NCBI GenBank assembly: GCA_947172415.1
Contig: OX359202.1
Span: 5,318,899-5,382,898, forward strand
Direction: 5' to 3'
Origin: Chondrosia reniformis
Lineage: Eukaryota > Porifera > Demospongiae > Chondrillida > Chondrillidae
Length of the DNA stretch: 64,000 nucleotides
In this document: piece by piece, positions 14,701-25,165 of the stretch
Layout: each line of letters starts with the position of its first letter
Position numbering within the stretch: the stretch's first letter is position 1
The notes under the pieces: model-generated
What the model saw: the letters and a program-made list of their open reading frames with translations, nothing else
What the model was told of the DNA's origin: nothing
Databases searched by the model: none
Program-made: the position numbers and the translations under genes

Positions 14701-16583
14701 CTTTTCTGGAAGACTATGAATGAATCAATGTACCTTTCTCTGACCGCTGAAGACTCTGAACAAATTTGGGAAGAAACTTCTGAAAGGAGGTGATAACAGT
14801 TGGGCAACTTCCAGAAGGTAGTTCTGAATCTCTATAAACAACATATTAATAATACCTTTTGGTTGCTAAGTAACCACTACCTATTCACCTACAAACCTGC
14901 CAATGACTGTGGACTGACACAAAACACTAAACAGACGTCCCAGAACAAACTAAGAAAAGAGCGCAACTTTGAGGAGTAAGTTCTCAAGAAACACAGGATC
15001 TCTACAAACCTTCCAGTTGCTAGGAAACAGTAGGGGAGATCCCTCTAATTCCATGTTCAAGAAACCTCTGACTCCCCATTTAACTATATTCTTTGCATCA
15101 TGTGCAAATATTCTGCTAAAGACAACAGTCAGCCAGGAGACGTGAAGACATCTGTGGCCTGTTAGTAATATTGTTGAAAGCAAAGCTATCAAAGAACTGT
15201 ATACAATATACTTTACTGTTATCAGAATGCTCATTGCAACGTACGTACTTCTGACATTCTTATGAACTGCTTCAATGAGATTTGACAGTCTTGGTAAAAC
15301 GGGCTTGACAATATGCACCTGAAATACACATCAAGCACAAAAAACAGTTGTGGTTTTATTATCAACTCATTAATGTAACCCACTCCAAAATCACTTCTTT
15401 ATATGAATTTTCAACTTTACACTCCAATACAGTTGGCCTAGTCACATGTAGACTACACTACATACACATCTTGTAGTATTACACTTTAGATATATATAAA
15501 TAAACAATATTTAGGGCTTACATATTTACATACTTGTTTTTCTTCCATTGTCTGTACAAGTAGCAAAAAGTCATCCCAGATGGCCTTCAGCTCTTCTCTG
15601 TGATCTGGATGCCACCAGAAGACTGCACCAGGAGAGCAGAGCTCTGTGTCTACCTCGTCCTGGGCAGTGAGGGTGACACAGTAATGTAAGAGGAAGAGAC
15701 TTCTCTTTCTGTTGAGCGAATCAGTGGCTGTCAGCCCTCTTTGTAGGATCTCCCAAAATGAATTCTCCTTCCTCAGGTCCAAAGAATCGGCTGGCTGTGA
15801 CACTTTAGAAGATGCAGATTTAACAGAGAGAAATTCCACAAGACAACAGAGCAGAGTGTGGACTAAGTTTTCATTTCCACACTCAGCTTCATCTTGAAGT
15901 TCTGTTAACTGGCAGATCAGTCTCCATAGCAACTGTTTCCTAGCTACAGCATGTTCTGGTATGGTCAAAAAATGAGGGAGAATAGTACTGCAGATAAAAT
16001 GGCACAGATTTGATGACGCAACTCTCAGAAGAAACAAGAGAACTTTGAATAATGCATCCAGTGACAACGCTAAGGAAGAAGTGGCTATCTCTGTAGTAAT
16101 CTCCTGTAGGACACTCTTAAGGACAAACAGCAACAAGGAAATATTCACCTTGCCCCCTTCCACTTTATGACCAGAGAGGCTATGCGACTTTTGTACCTGT
16201 TGCTCGCAGTGTAGGCTGACCAGGTCAATAAACACCTCATCTATCAGTCTACACACAAAGGTATCAGGACATTTGGACAGCTTACCACATAAACCTTCCA
16301 AAATCTGAATTATAGTATTGTCTGCATCGATGCACTCCCTAACGAATGGAATCTTTATCAATCGGAGGAGCTCATCGAACTGGCTGAGTATCTCCCCATC
16401 GCTTAGGCGGTCGATGCATTGCTCCAACACGCTCAGGTGGTTTATAAACGCGACTTTTGAGAACTTGGTATCCTTGGTAACGTGCTCCAAACGATCCAAG
16501 GTCTTGTTGAAGATGTCAGAGGATCGTAAGCCCGCCTCCTGTAGAATTTCTAGTAATATTTCATTAGCAGGATCTGCCGCCAT
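5751..16583 (-). CDS. TARBP1: TARBP1-like tRNA (guanosine-2'-O-)methyltransferase, multi-exon
   Basis: The C-terminal exons carry the SpoU/TrmH (SPOUT) domain in the TARBP1/Trm3 arrangement. Motif 1 is [11 protein letters not shown] spliced to [14 protein letters not shown] (exons about 6795-7130 and about 6612-6748). Then come [13 protein letters not shown] and VLVLG (exon 6377-6513), SERTGIP, and motif 3 [20 protein letters not shown] (exon 5751-5904, stop at 5751). Family members 2'-O-methylate G18 of tRNA. Upstream is a long helical, HEAT-like region spread over about 15 exons, including 15534-16583, about 14950-15320, about 13880-14190, about 12890-13175, about 12573-12785, about 12030-12545, about 11640-11850, about 11097-11300 and about 8237-8430. 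The start at 16583 (MAADPANE) is preferred; an in-frame ATG lies at 16619. Introns hold a purine minisatellite and several SINE-like copies. Internal exon borders are only approximate. Confidence 0.88.
7387..8195. repeat. Polypurine minisatellite (about 19-bp unit) in a TARBP1 intron
   Basis: About 730 bp of nearly pure purine on the plus strand, built from a unit close to GAGGATGGCAAGGAGAGGG with GATGTAAGG and GGTGGAAAGG variants. It is preceded at 7387-7449 by three copies of a 20-bp unit (AGTCATGGGGAGAGATGAAT). The lack of T-containing stops leaves long open frames on both strands, which are artefacts of composition. It lies between TARBP1 exons. Confidence 0.95.
9115..9610 (+). repeat. 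Two SINE-like copies flanking a TARBP1 exon
   Basis: Copies at 9115-9225 and 9482-9610 begin with TTTTCCTACATGCTA and continue through the GAACTAAACCT and TTTGGATGA core. Confidence 0.8.
9960..10115 (+). repeat. C-rich repeat fragment
   Basis: A run of GCCCCCC-type blocks (TTGCCCCCC, GGGCCCCCTAAACTG, TTTTGCCCCCTCTGG) resembles 42925-43075 near CNIH4. Likely fragments of one mobile element. Confidence 0.5.
11952..12007. repeat. 29-bp tandem duplication
   Basis: TGTACCAATAGGCAGCACTG and a one-base variant in tandem. Confidence 0.8.
13238..13635 (-). repeat. Two SINE-like copies in tandem orientation
   Basis: Reverse-strand copies at 13238-13345 and 13430-13635, both with CCAAAGCTCTC and AGGTTTAGTTCCC. 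The second runs into the TARBP1 exon near 13640. Confidence 0.8.
14520..14665 (-). repeat. SINE-like copy
   Basis: TCCTGTATCTTCATCCAAAG and CCCCTATAGGCTCTTTTACA, nearly identical to 13540-13620. Confidence 0.85.
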
Positions 16584-16643
16584 TTTATTCTTTATTGTTG
16601 TCACGTGGTTTGTATCCAAGAGTTGAGTTTGACATTGATTGAA
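16584..16643. promoter_or_regulatory. Candidate bidirectional promoter, TARBP1 / glia maturation factor
   Basis: Only 60 bp separate the two divergent start codons, 24 bp if the upstream TARBP1 ATG at 16619 is used. It contains CACGTG (E-box-like) near 16602. No TATA box is obvious. Shared promoter function is inferred from spacing. Confidence 0.5.
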
Positions 16644-19382
16644 ATGGTAAGTCGTCTCGATTAACAGACGGTTTATAGGAACAGACTAGCTATTGTATAT
16701 TGCTCAATGTATTCTATTAACGCAACTAGCAATGCTATTATAATCCATTTAATTTCACTTACTTCCAACTCCAATTCGATAGAAGTGTTTCCGCTTGTTG
16801 TTTAGCTGGTTGTACGTAGCGTAGCCGAATCAACTTTGAAGTGTTGTACAGGTGTTATTAAGTCGTTAGTTGAGAATGTTAGTTGTAAAGTACTGGTCAT
16901 TGTTTATTTGGTTGGTAATTTGAGTAGCTAGATTTTGTAAAAATGCTCAAGAATAGTAAAGGTATCTACTATCAGACACCACAGATACTAGATACTACAG
17001 AGCAACATAACATTAGTTGATCCAGACTGACTACATGATTTGTTTTTTGTTGCCATATTAGGTAAATAATCCATAGTTAGTATTGTTTACTGTCAGTGCC
17101 TATTAATCTGGATTCCTTAATATTCAGTTGTTGTCCTAAACAACAAACATTCACATTTAGCCTAAAAGTCAACTTTTAGTATAAAATTGATCCCAGATCA
17201 ATCAATGGGAATCCACATTTTAGTTAATGGTGCAGGGCAGAGTGTGCCTGTTCTGTTTGTTGTGAAAATATGTTTGTTTGTTTTTATTAAAATAATTTTA
17301 CTTTCAGTCTAGTAATCTAGCAATCTGTTCTGTGTTGCCAGAAGTAAAGGAGAAATTGAAGAAGTTTAGGCTCAGAAAATCCAAGGACAATGCAGCAATA
17401 GTTAGTACGTTTCTTTTACCCATTACAGGCATACATTGCTTATTACGAAATCTGAGTGTTTTATTGCACAACCAGAAAGTATACCATTTTGTCTATACAA
17501 GTTTAAATTTATGTAATATGCTTGAAAATGTATATATCACTGATGGAGGGTAGTATTCCTAGAACACTGTCTGGCCCAGTGGAGCAGAAAGAAGACTTGT
17601 ATCCCCATCCAAAGCTCTCTAGATTTAGTTTCCAAGTTAATCTCATGGACTACTAGTCATATAGTCATAGGTGTAGGGAAATTGTGTTAGATGGCTCGTG
17701 TGTAGTGTTGCAAATTTTAAGATATCAGATAGAAGCATATAGGGGCACCCAAATGACCCACACAATGTCTTTTTAGGAGCTCTGTCTATATTAATCTCCT
17801 ATGGCTCGTACCTGTTGACTTAGGTGTTTTTTATTTTTATGATAGTGAAAATAGACAAAGAAAAGAGAGCAATAATTGAGGATGAAATAGACGAAGATGA
17901 TCTGCCGGATGTAAGTACTGTTTTTTTTTAACTAAACCTAAGCTCAATGAAGCAGAGTTAAAGTGAATGTGCTACCACAGTTGTTTGCTGTACTTAAGGT
18001 TTATGCAGTTTGTCATCTTTACACTTATGCTTACTTTGAACTTTGAACTTGAACTTGCTCTTTGAACTTGCTTAGAATTGTTTTAGAAGTAGTTCCAAAT
18101 GAATTGTGTCAACTGTCTGGTTCAGTGAAGAAGAAGGAGACAAAAACTGTATCCTCATCCTAACGTCTATAATCTGTGTAGCTGGCTTGGGAAATCATAG
18201 TAATCATAATATTTAATTAATGTATTTTAATCAATTCACTATTATTTTTTGAATTCTTTCCTTGTTATATTTTAGGACTACAAACTTGATGACTTGGGAG
18301 CCCAGCTTCCGGAGTATCTTCCTCGATACATTGCATACAGCTATCGCTTGGAACACAAGGATGGACGAGTGTCATATCCGCTTGTCTTCATCTTTGTCTG
18401 TCCAGATGGTAAGTACTGATTTGTGTCTCACCCAGTAGCATCACAGTGAGACCTCTCATAAAAAGTCTATTGACATCAGAAATCTCTACATATCTATATG
18501 GTCCCAACAGCATCTTACATACAAATGAGGAAAACCCCATCATAAAGACAGGCTCTTGGATCTACGTATATACGTACGTATATATCATAGTGGTTTAATA
18601 ATTGAATAATTAATGGGAAAGGCAATTATAAACCAGATGCCATATTCAATGCTTTCAGAATTATTTCCTAGCACCACAAAATCATTCTTGCTTGATGCAT
18701 TAAAACCAAGCTATTTTTAACATGCAAGCAAGGACTACCTGACATAAATTGTACACTTAGATTTACTTATATATACCAATTTTACAATCCAAACTGACCT
18801 GCTTCACTAAATCATATAATACTATTATTTTATGTTATTTTATGTCCATAGGTGCCCCTAATGAACTGATGATGATGTATGCAGGTTCCAAGACTCAGCT
18901 AGTCAAGGATATAGATTTCACTAAGGTATTTGATCTGCTTAGGTGTAACACATGAACATCGCTGTACATCTCTTTTCTGAGACTGTTTAAATTAGCAGTC
19001 ATAGGGTAGCTACATGACCTTGGCTGAGTTAGGTTCAATTTTAACATTGGAACAAACACCCTCATTAAGACAATGACTAATAGCATTTGTTGATCCTCTC
19101 AGTTGAGGATACATGAGAACATCTTATATTGTTTTCTCATGAGCGAGTATAAAAATGTCCTGGTTGTTCCATTCCACATCTTATATACCAAGTACAACCC
19201 TGAATATTTGCCTATGAACTTCTATACATTTTTCTTGTTTTATTCTTGTCATTGTCACCATTAATCTGTGTTTACATTTAGTGGATTAGAACTGCCTTTC
19301 ATTCCTCTTTCTACAGGTTTTTGAGTTAAGGTCTTATGAAGAAATGACTGAAGAATGGCTAGTAAATAAGCTGCTTAAGTAA
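16644..19382 (+). CDS. GMFB: Glia maturation factor (ADF-homology protein)
   Basis: Six exons join cleanly: 16644-16646, 17308-17404, 17846-17910, 18276-18408, 18852-18925 and 19317-19382. The first coding exon is just the ATG, followed at once by a GTAAGT donor. The product is about 145 residues, close to the 142 of vertebrate GMF. Recognisable blocks are [67 protein letters not shown] and [15 protein letters not shown] proteins bind the Arp2/3 complex and debranch actin. A polyadenylation hexamer follows at 19406. The choice between the vertebrate names GMFB and GMFG is arbitrary; this is probably the single pre-duplication orthologue. Confidence 0.95.
17540..17645 (-). repeat. SINE-like copy in a GMF intron
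   Basis: ACACTGTCTGGCCCAGTGGA and CCCCATCCAAAGCTCTCTAG; a shorter relative lies at 18105-18170. Confidence 0.75.
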
Positions 19383-19405
19383 ATCATTTGACTACCAAAT
19401 CCTAT

Positions 19406-19411
19406 AATAAA
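19406..19411 (+). terminator. Poly(A) signal of the GMF gene
   Basis: AATAAA 24 bases after the GMF stop codon. Confidence 0.6.
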
Positions 19412-19689
19412 CCTCAGTGTGCACATGGTGCTATGTACTACATATGTGTGAGTGTGTTAAATCAGAATGAAGTTCAGAGTTAAATGATATATTGGGGATA
19501 TTATACTTTAAGATTGGCAATAGAAATGAAAATTCCAAGTTTTGCTATTACTGTATTAATAACATATTTGAATATTTTCATATAGCATTCTATAGTTCTG
19601 TAGTAATTACAATAATTAATAATTTAAACAAATTACAGTTTAAACTTTATCTGATTTATAGATCAAAACGAAAATCACCATTTCTCGTT

Positions 19690-20290
19690 GAGACTATACA
19701 CTAAAATCCTATGTACGTCGTTGCGTATCTTTCAAGTGCGTTAGGAAAAACATAAAAAAGAGAACCCAAGCGTGTTAGCTTATTAAACGCGTTCCAGACC
19801 CTACTAGGATATTCTGACGATAAGGAAAAAAGAGAAAAAATCCTAAGTGTGTTAGCAAACCCTATTATCGCGATATGTTGACGATAATGGAAAAGAGAAA
19901 ACACCAGTCACGTTAGCCAGCAGAGACTGCTGTTACCGTCGAGCACCACGAGGAGGTGTGACTTGGATTTTGCTCGACACAGGGAGTTCACGTTACTATC
20001 CACAATGCGAGCCGTCCTTCCATCGCTGGTCATCTGGGGCCAGGATCGTTGGTAACGCCTAACTGGTGCAGTTTCGGCAGAACCGGCCTTATCCCTCCCC
20101 GGGTTCCGTTGTATCGATAAATCGATAATTGGTGAGCACATCCCCATGGCACCAACCGATACAGGGCAGCTACGGAACCTAGACACTACCAAGCCAACGA
20201 GTAAGGACTTACTCCCTTACCCGAGGCTCCAAGCTGGCAGGCCTGAATGGTCATGTTAAAATGGGCTATTTATACTCCACTCTGCATGTA
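19690..20290 (-). repeat. GC-richer dispersed repeat, copy 1
   Basis: The segment between GMF and cornichon has a base composition unlike its flanks. Part of it (about 20000-20180) matches the reverse complement of 55305-55600 in order: a GATCG-TGGTAACG block, ATTGGTGAGCAC, then ATGGCACCAACCGAT and ACACTACC. It contains a 94-codon minus ORF with no recognisable domain. Probably an old non-autonomous mobile element; the class is unknown. Confidence 0.55.
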
Positions 20291-20796
20291 TGTATGAATT
20301 GGCCTAAGTGATAACCACTTACAGATTCCCAGATCAGATTGGTTGGTTAGATCTTTTACCTTCGAGGCAAAATTACCCTCAAATATATCAAAAATGGTAA
20401 TGAAATATAGGAAGAGGATTAAACAACACTTTTTAATTTCGGAATACTCTTGATGTTTTGTCCCCCATGTATATCAGCCTTGTGCTGAAGGGATTTACAT
20501 TTATGATATTGATATAATTTTTCATTTTATTTAGTATTGTGATGTGAAGAAAGTTGTATACCATATTATTTCCATGCACTTTACACATCTGTCACAAAGT
20601 TAATACCCATGCCCAAGCCAAGTTTCACATTCAATTGTATAAAATATTAATAATTCATTTTGCAGCTCTGACGATTTGCCACTTGCATTACTTAGAGCAG
20701 TTTGTATTCACTAATTAAGCAAACAATGAATTACAGTATAATAAGACACTCTAATGTAGCTAAGGAGTTCAAGATGTCACTTGGGCAACAGAAAGG

Positions 20797-21886
20797 TTAG
20801 CTTCCTATCAGTGAAGTGATTAATGCAACCAGCATGCTACAGAAAAGAAATCAGATTTCAAATAAAAGATGGACATATACAGTTAGTATATACATCTTCT
20901 GAAGGATCATCTTTCGACTTTTAGAGCATCTACAGATGCAGTTTTGTTGTCTCTCTTGATTGACAGACATGGCAATCAAATGAGACAACAAAACTGCATC
21001 TGTAGACATTCTACAAGTGGAATGATGATCCTTTCAAAAGATAAGTTTGACGTAGTTGGAAGAAATCCTTATTATATTACAGTATATACATATCAATTAC
21101 AACTTCTTATTCCTATTCATATTATAATGCAAAACAAAACCAAAGATTTAATTATAATAATCAGAATGGAATGTCTCATAGATAGGCCAAACTCACTTGT
21201 ACAGATAAAATAGGAAGGACACCACATAAAATCCACACTTGATAAATCCCTCCTTTGTGTACTTGCTCATCTCGTCCTTATTCATGACAACAGTGGGGTC
21301 GTAGATACCTGGCCCGGACATGGCTGGACGCCTGATGTACCTCAACACGTGGTACACCACCAAAGGCAAATTCAGCACAAAAGAAAACCAGCAGCCGCTC
21401 AACAAGAACACCACGGGGAGCGATAGATGAAGTATATACTCGGGCAATATCAACTAGAAGGAATGCGTAGAATTACCTTAGCATAATAGCTCGTCTCTAC
21501 GTCTTTAAACAAGAAAACTTTTCTAAATATTAAGTAGAAAACAAGTACGCTATAATACTTACATTATTAAGTGTTTTGGCAAAGTCCATCGGATTTCTGT
21601 AGTCATTCTTCAATTCATCTACTACGATGAGCTATATAATACACGTGGACAAGGCATTTCATGTGCATTCGTAATATTGCTTTGAAGGTTGAGATATTTA
21701 GACTACTCGATTCAGCTAGTCTTTTGTCAAAAGTATTATATATCGCATGCATATGTCTTGGAACATACTCCAGGTAAATTGTTAACGGGAAGTTCATAGC
21801 TAACTTACGTGCCACACCATCATAAATAAAAGAATCACAGACACAATGATTGCTGCTAAATACAACCAAAAGTCATAGCTTAACAT
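20797..21886 (-). CDS. CNIH1: Cornichon family AMPA receptor auxiliary/ER cargo receptor (CNIH1/2/3 type)
   Basis: Four exons: 21809-21886, 21563-21631, 21197-21453 and 20797-20836, giving about 147 residues against 144 in human CNIH1. Diagnostic blocks are WHLIVVDELKNDYRNPMD, LILPEYILH, LNLPLVVYHVLRYIRRP and MSGPGIYDPT. Three or four membrane segments are visible. The frame appears to stop at FLFYLYK, but a GTGAGT donor there splices to a short last exon (behind TTCTTTTCTGTAG) reading MLVALITSLIGS, which restores the conserved cornichon tail. A palindromic MITE sits in that last intron. Cornichons load membrane cargo into COPII vesicles at the ER. The gene lies 66 bp downstream of the DCAKD stop, on the same strand. 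Confidence 0.92.
20901..21035. mobile_element. Palindromic MITE in the last cornichon intron
   Basis: Long terminal inverted repeats: GAAGGATCATC and CTACAGATGCAGTTTTGTTG on the left are mirrored by CAACAAAACTGCATCTGTAG and GATGATCCTTTC on the right, around a spacer of about 30 bp. The whole unit could fold into one hairpin. Half-copies of the same family occur at about 43720-43790 and about 49697-49742. Confidence 0.85.
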
Positions 21887-21952
21887 CTTCGCTTTCCAAT
21901 AATTATATCTACCACGGTCTTCACTAGTACAGTTCCAAATTTAACTTCAGCT

Positions 21953-23671
21953 TTACAAAATCAGTTTGAAAAAGAGGAAAGTTATTATTAAGATAAACAG
22001 CCATTTGTACAACCCGCACCACCAAGATATTCTTCTCAACTCCTTGTATAAATCTTCCACCTGCATCTTTGTGCTGTCAATGCTACCAGAATTATCAATG
22101 ACATAGTCTGCCTTCCTTCTTTTCTCATGCAATGGCATCTGAGCCTTGATTCTAAGAGAGGCTTCAGAGCGAGATATTTTATTCCTCTTCATAATTCTTT
22201 CCTCTTGTTGTGATAGTTCACTGGAAAATGTCAGCAGTGAGATTAATTATTGAAAACATTAGCTTCATCTAGACAATGACTCAATGCATTTTCCTATAGG
22301 CCTTTACTCTAAAGTAGATGTAGCATGTATGAAAGTGGTGTATTCAAGTGACAGCTGATTGTGATATTTCATGAACCCTAAGTATGAAGTCTTAAAGGTC
22401 AAGGTACATTTATAATAGACAACAATATTGAGCAATCTAAAATGGAGCAACTTTCATGAACCTCAACAACCAATTGGACTAGTGAAAATCTATTATGATA
22501 ATAGATTTTCACTAGTCCAATTGGTGACTACAGAGAGAATGACTCTGGAATTTATATATACATATTATCATATTATGTATATAAATTGTACATTATAATT
22601 TATATACATTATGTATATAAATTCCCGAGTCATTCTCGCTGTAGTTAATTACAATGTACAGCAGTGAAGGAGAAGAGTAGGAGAAAACTCTTGTATCCTC
22701 ATCCAAAGCTTTCACTAGGTTTAGTTCTTTATAGCCCTTTTACTCTAAAGTAGACGTAGCATGAAAGAAAGATGGTGTTTAATTACAATGTACTTACCAT
22801 GACACCACAACTACCTTCTTCATCCAGGAAACAAGATTCCCACTCTCAAACAAGAGAGGAGTATCAAATATAACAAAGGTTTTTCCTATGAAAGAACAAC
22901 AGGCTTTAAAGTACATTTCTTTACTAATCAGAGGGTTCTGTTAGACACTGCATGAGTAGTCTAATACATCATTTTATTACATGCTACATCTACCTACAAG
23001 TAAAGGTCTATAGAGAACTAATCCAAGTGAGAGCTTTGGATGAGGATACAAGAGTTTCTCCTTCTCCACTGGATTATGGACATATAATCATTTTGAAATG
23101 TAAGAATATATGGGCAAATAATGTTGTAAACTACGTAATACACGAGAGAGTTAGGAGGGTAAGGTAGTATAGCAGGCCAGATTAAAGGGTAAAGTTGAAG
23201 TGAGGATTGATTTACAGACCAAAAGATGCTGCATATCAAATTTACTTCCTAGTCCATAGATGTATCAATGTGAGCAGCCACAAATGGGATTCACCTTTTA
23301 GAAAGTACATTAGTGCCTCCTTTATCATCTCCCTTTGAATGTACGGGTGTGTACACTTGTTCAATGACCTTCTCTTGTCAGCATTCTGAAATATCACTTC
23401 CCTCAGAGCAGCTCGATCTAACTCTCCATTCGGTAAGAAAACCTTCTCAAAATGCTTCTTTATCAGCAACCATGCCGGTCTACCCGGTTCAACAACTTAC
23501 AGAAAGGAAAAGCACAAATGGACTCAACCGTCAACACATACGCATTCAAATGGTCCAACCTTTTCTCGCGATTACATCAGCATCTATGATAGGACATCCT
23601 AGACTGGACAGGCGTGTACACACTGTACTCTTTCCACTACCAATGCCTCCAGTCAGGCCTATTAGTAACAT
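21953..23671 (-). CDS. DCAKD: Dephospho-CoA kinase domain-containing protein
   Basis: Four exons: 23560-23671, 23295-23495, 22798-22885 and 21953-22220, for 222 residues (human DCAKD has 231). It begins with a P-loop ([12 protein letters not shown]), then [54 protein letters not shown] and [19 protein letters not shown], all in the dephospho-CoA kinase order. A hydrophobic tail (about residues 200-222, [15 protein letters not shown]) suggests a C-terminal membrane anchor, as in animal DCAKD. The presumed reaction is ATP-dependent phosphorylation of dephospho-CoA, the last CoA step. Upstream it faces an unrecognised ORF on the other strand. Confidence 0.93.
22470..22646. mobile_element. Two adjacent inverted-repeat elements in a DCAKD intron
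   Basis: 22470-22524 is a perfect hairpin: 24-bp arms around a 7-base centre, starting CCAATTGGACTAGTG. Immediately after it, 22526-22646 has imperfect arms (ACTACAG-GAGAATGACTC) around an AT-rich ATATAC/GTATAT core. Probably nested MITEs. Confidence 0.8.
22660..22775 (-). repeat. SINE-like copy in a DCAKD intron
   Basis: CTTGTATCCTCATCCAAAGC, then CACTAGGTTTAGTTC and TACTCTAAAGTAGACGTAGC. A 5'-end fragment lies at 22290-22350. Confidence 0.8.
22965..23085 (+). repeat. SINE-like copy in a DCAKD intron
   Basis: ATTACATGCTACATCTACC, GAGAGCTTTGGATGAGGATA and CTTCTCCACTGGA in sense orientation. Confidence 0.8.
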
Positions 23672-23878
23672 ATAGGAGCAGATTCGTTTTTGGTGCTACA
23701 GAAAATAAAAATGGCCACGTAGACCTAACGGCTGGCTGCTGTTGTCCGGTCCCGCGCCACACAATATTTCGCCGACTGTGTGACGTCATCAAGAATTATT
23801 GAGGCCGAATATTCTGACAACAGCAGAAAATATATAGCGGTCTGGACTACGCGGAACTACCCTGAGTGGATAAGAAGA
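23672..23878. promoter_or_regulatory. Candidate bidirectional promoter, DCAKD / unknown ORF
   Basis: The divergent start codons are 207 bp apart (108 bp if the plus ORF starts at 23780). It is CpG-richer than its surroundings and contains TGACGTCA (a perfect CRE-like site) near 23781. Function inferred from layout. Confidence 0.45.
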
Positions 23879-24256
23879 ATGGCAGCTAAAGAGAAGTTGA
23901 ACAATGACTCAGCATTATGCCACACGTTATCCGGACCCGACGTTTCTCTGGGATCCAAGGAATCGGAAGAAGGAAGAACTCAAAGTGGCAATTCGCTGCT
24001 AAAGTTTGTTGGGACCGCGAGTCCGACTTCGCAGGAGTTGCATGCCACTCGTCCTCCGGACAACACTAACCATCACACTCATCCTTCGGTAGGATCAGTA
24101 AAGCAAAGAGAACCTGTTAAACTGGATAACGGGTGTAAGGGAGATCCAGTACAGTTTCAACCAACCTATCTCCACCGGTACCCTGCTGCAAACGAGGAGT
24201 ACGAGATAATCGTGTCGCCTGTTCAGGTACTATTCAGTGAAGTGTTTTATGTTTAA
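23879..24256 (+). CDS. Unrecognised hydrophilic protein or first exon
   Basis: An open frame runs from 23780; the ATG at 23879 (AAGAATGG context, MAAKEKLNND) is the likelier start. It encodes about 125 hydrophilic residues rich in Ser, His, Pro and Asn with no membrane segment and no domain I recognise. The frame ends at TAA 24256, but a donor-like CAG|GTACT at 24226/24227 (after IIVSPVQ) allows splicing to a further exon. I found no convincing downstream exon before XPO1. Composition and divergence from DCAKD favour a real gene; it could be a short lineage-specific protein or the 5' part of a longer one. Confidence 0.45.
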   Translation: MAAKEKLNNDSALCHTLSGPDVSLGSKESEEGRTQSGNSLLKFVGTASPTSQELHATRPPDNTNHHTHPSVGSVKQREPVKLDNGCKGDPVQFQPTYLHRYPAANEEYEIIVSPVQVLFSEVFYV

Positions 24257-24309
24257 TATTATGTTTATACATCTAAACTTACGTATATGAACAATCAATA
24301 TACGTATAT

Positions 24310-24475
24310 ATATGTGTTAAGTAAAGGCCTAAAGGGAACTAAACCTAGTAAGAACTTTGGATGAGGATACAAGAGTTTTCTTCTTCTCCTTCTCTTCTTC
24401 TCCACGGGCCAGACAGCTGTTTTGGGAATCTTCTTGATCTTTTGTGAGTCCTTGATGTATATCATAACGTTTTGT
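24310..24475 (+). repeat. SINE-like copy
   Basis: GGGAACTAAACCTAGTAAGA, TTTGGATGAGGATACAAGAG, GGGCCAGACAGCTGTTTTGG and a 3' part TTGATCTTTTGTGAGTCCTTG that defines the family's tail. Confidence 0.8.
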
Positions 24476-24949
24476 AGGTGAGTAAAAGAGGTCAAGTCGG
24501 TTCCACTTGTTTCTGTGGGGTTAGGTCTCCATCACAGGTTGACCTATGAAACCAGTCTACAGCAGGTCAAAGGTCGCCATTGTCATTAATTTTTGTAATC
24601 ATTTTTCAATCATTAATCATTTTTGTCAAACCTCTTTTATGCATTCAGCACTGCTACCAGAACATATTTCTAAATCTTTCAATCATAATTAAAAATTAAT
24701 CCCTTCACATACAATTCTCTCTGTTTTATTTTTTGTATGTTTTGTAAAACTTTTGCAAACTCTGTTTTTTTTTCTAATAAATTTTGAAAATCAATAAAAT
24801 GACTTAATACACACTAGATTGAAATAACTAGAGAGATAATAACAATACAAATTGTATTTGCTAAGGACTTGCACCTGATTATGAATAATTAAGAAGGCAA
24901 AAACTCCCAGGAACCAACCAATGAGGGTGGTTAAGATAATTCATAACAT

Positions 24950-25165
24950 GCAATTAATGTCATGGCCATTCTCTTTACCATAATCCTTGGAAGTGGTATA
25001 ATACATTTACTCTATAAAACCATTTATCAGTGGCCATGGACTCTGGATTTACTCCACCCACTCATCCTCCTGAGGAGCACAATGAGCTAATGGGTGGAAC
25101 CAAAATTCACTTAATGGGAACTAGTCTCCCCTTAGCCACTCCAAAAGATGGCTGAGCCAAAAATT
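24950..25165 (+). repeat. Dispersed element with CAATGAGCTAATGGGTGGAA, copy A
   Basis: Matches 33822-34015 over about 200 bp (CCACCCACTCAT, CTGAGGAGCACAATGAGCTA, ACTTAATGGGAACTAG, CTCCCCTTAGCCACTC). A more diverged copy lies in reverse at about 3620-3725. The 5' 22-23 bases also match an XPO1 coding exon (see findings). Confidence 0.75.

Noticed and set aside
19908-20192. 94-codon minus ORF between GMF and cornichon
   Set aside because: It falls in a dispersed repeat that recurs at 55.3 kb; no domain and no splice support.
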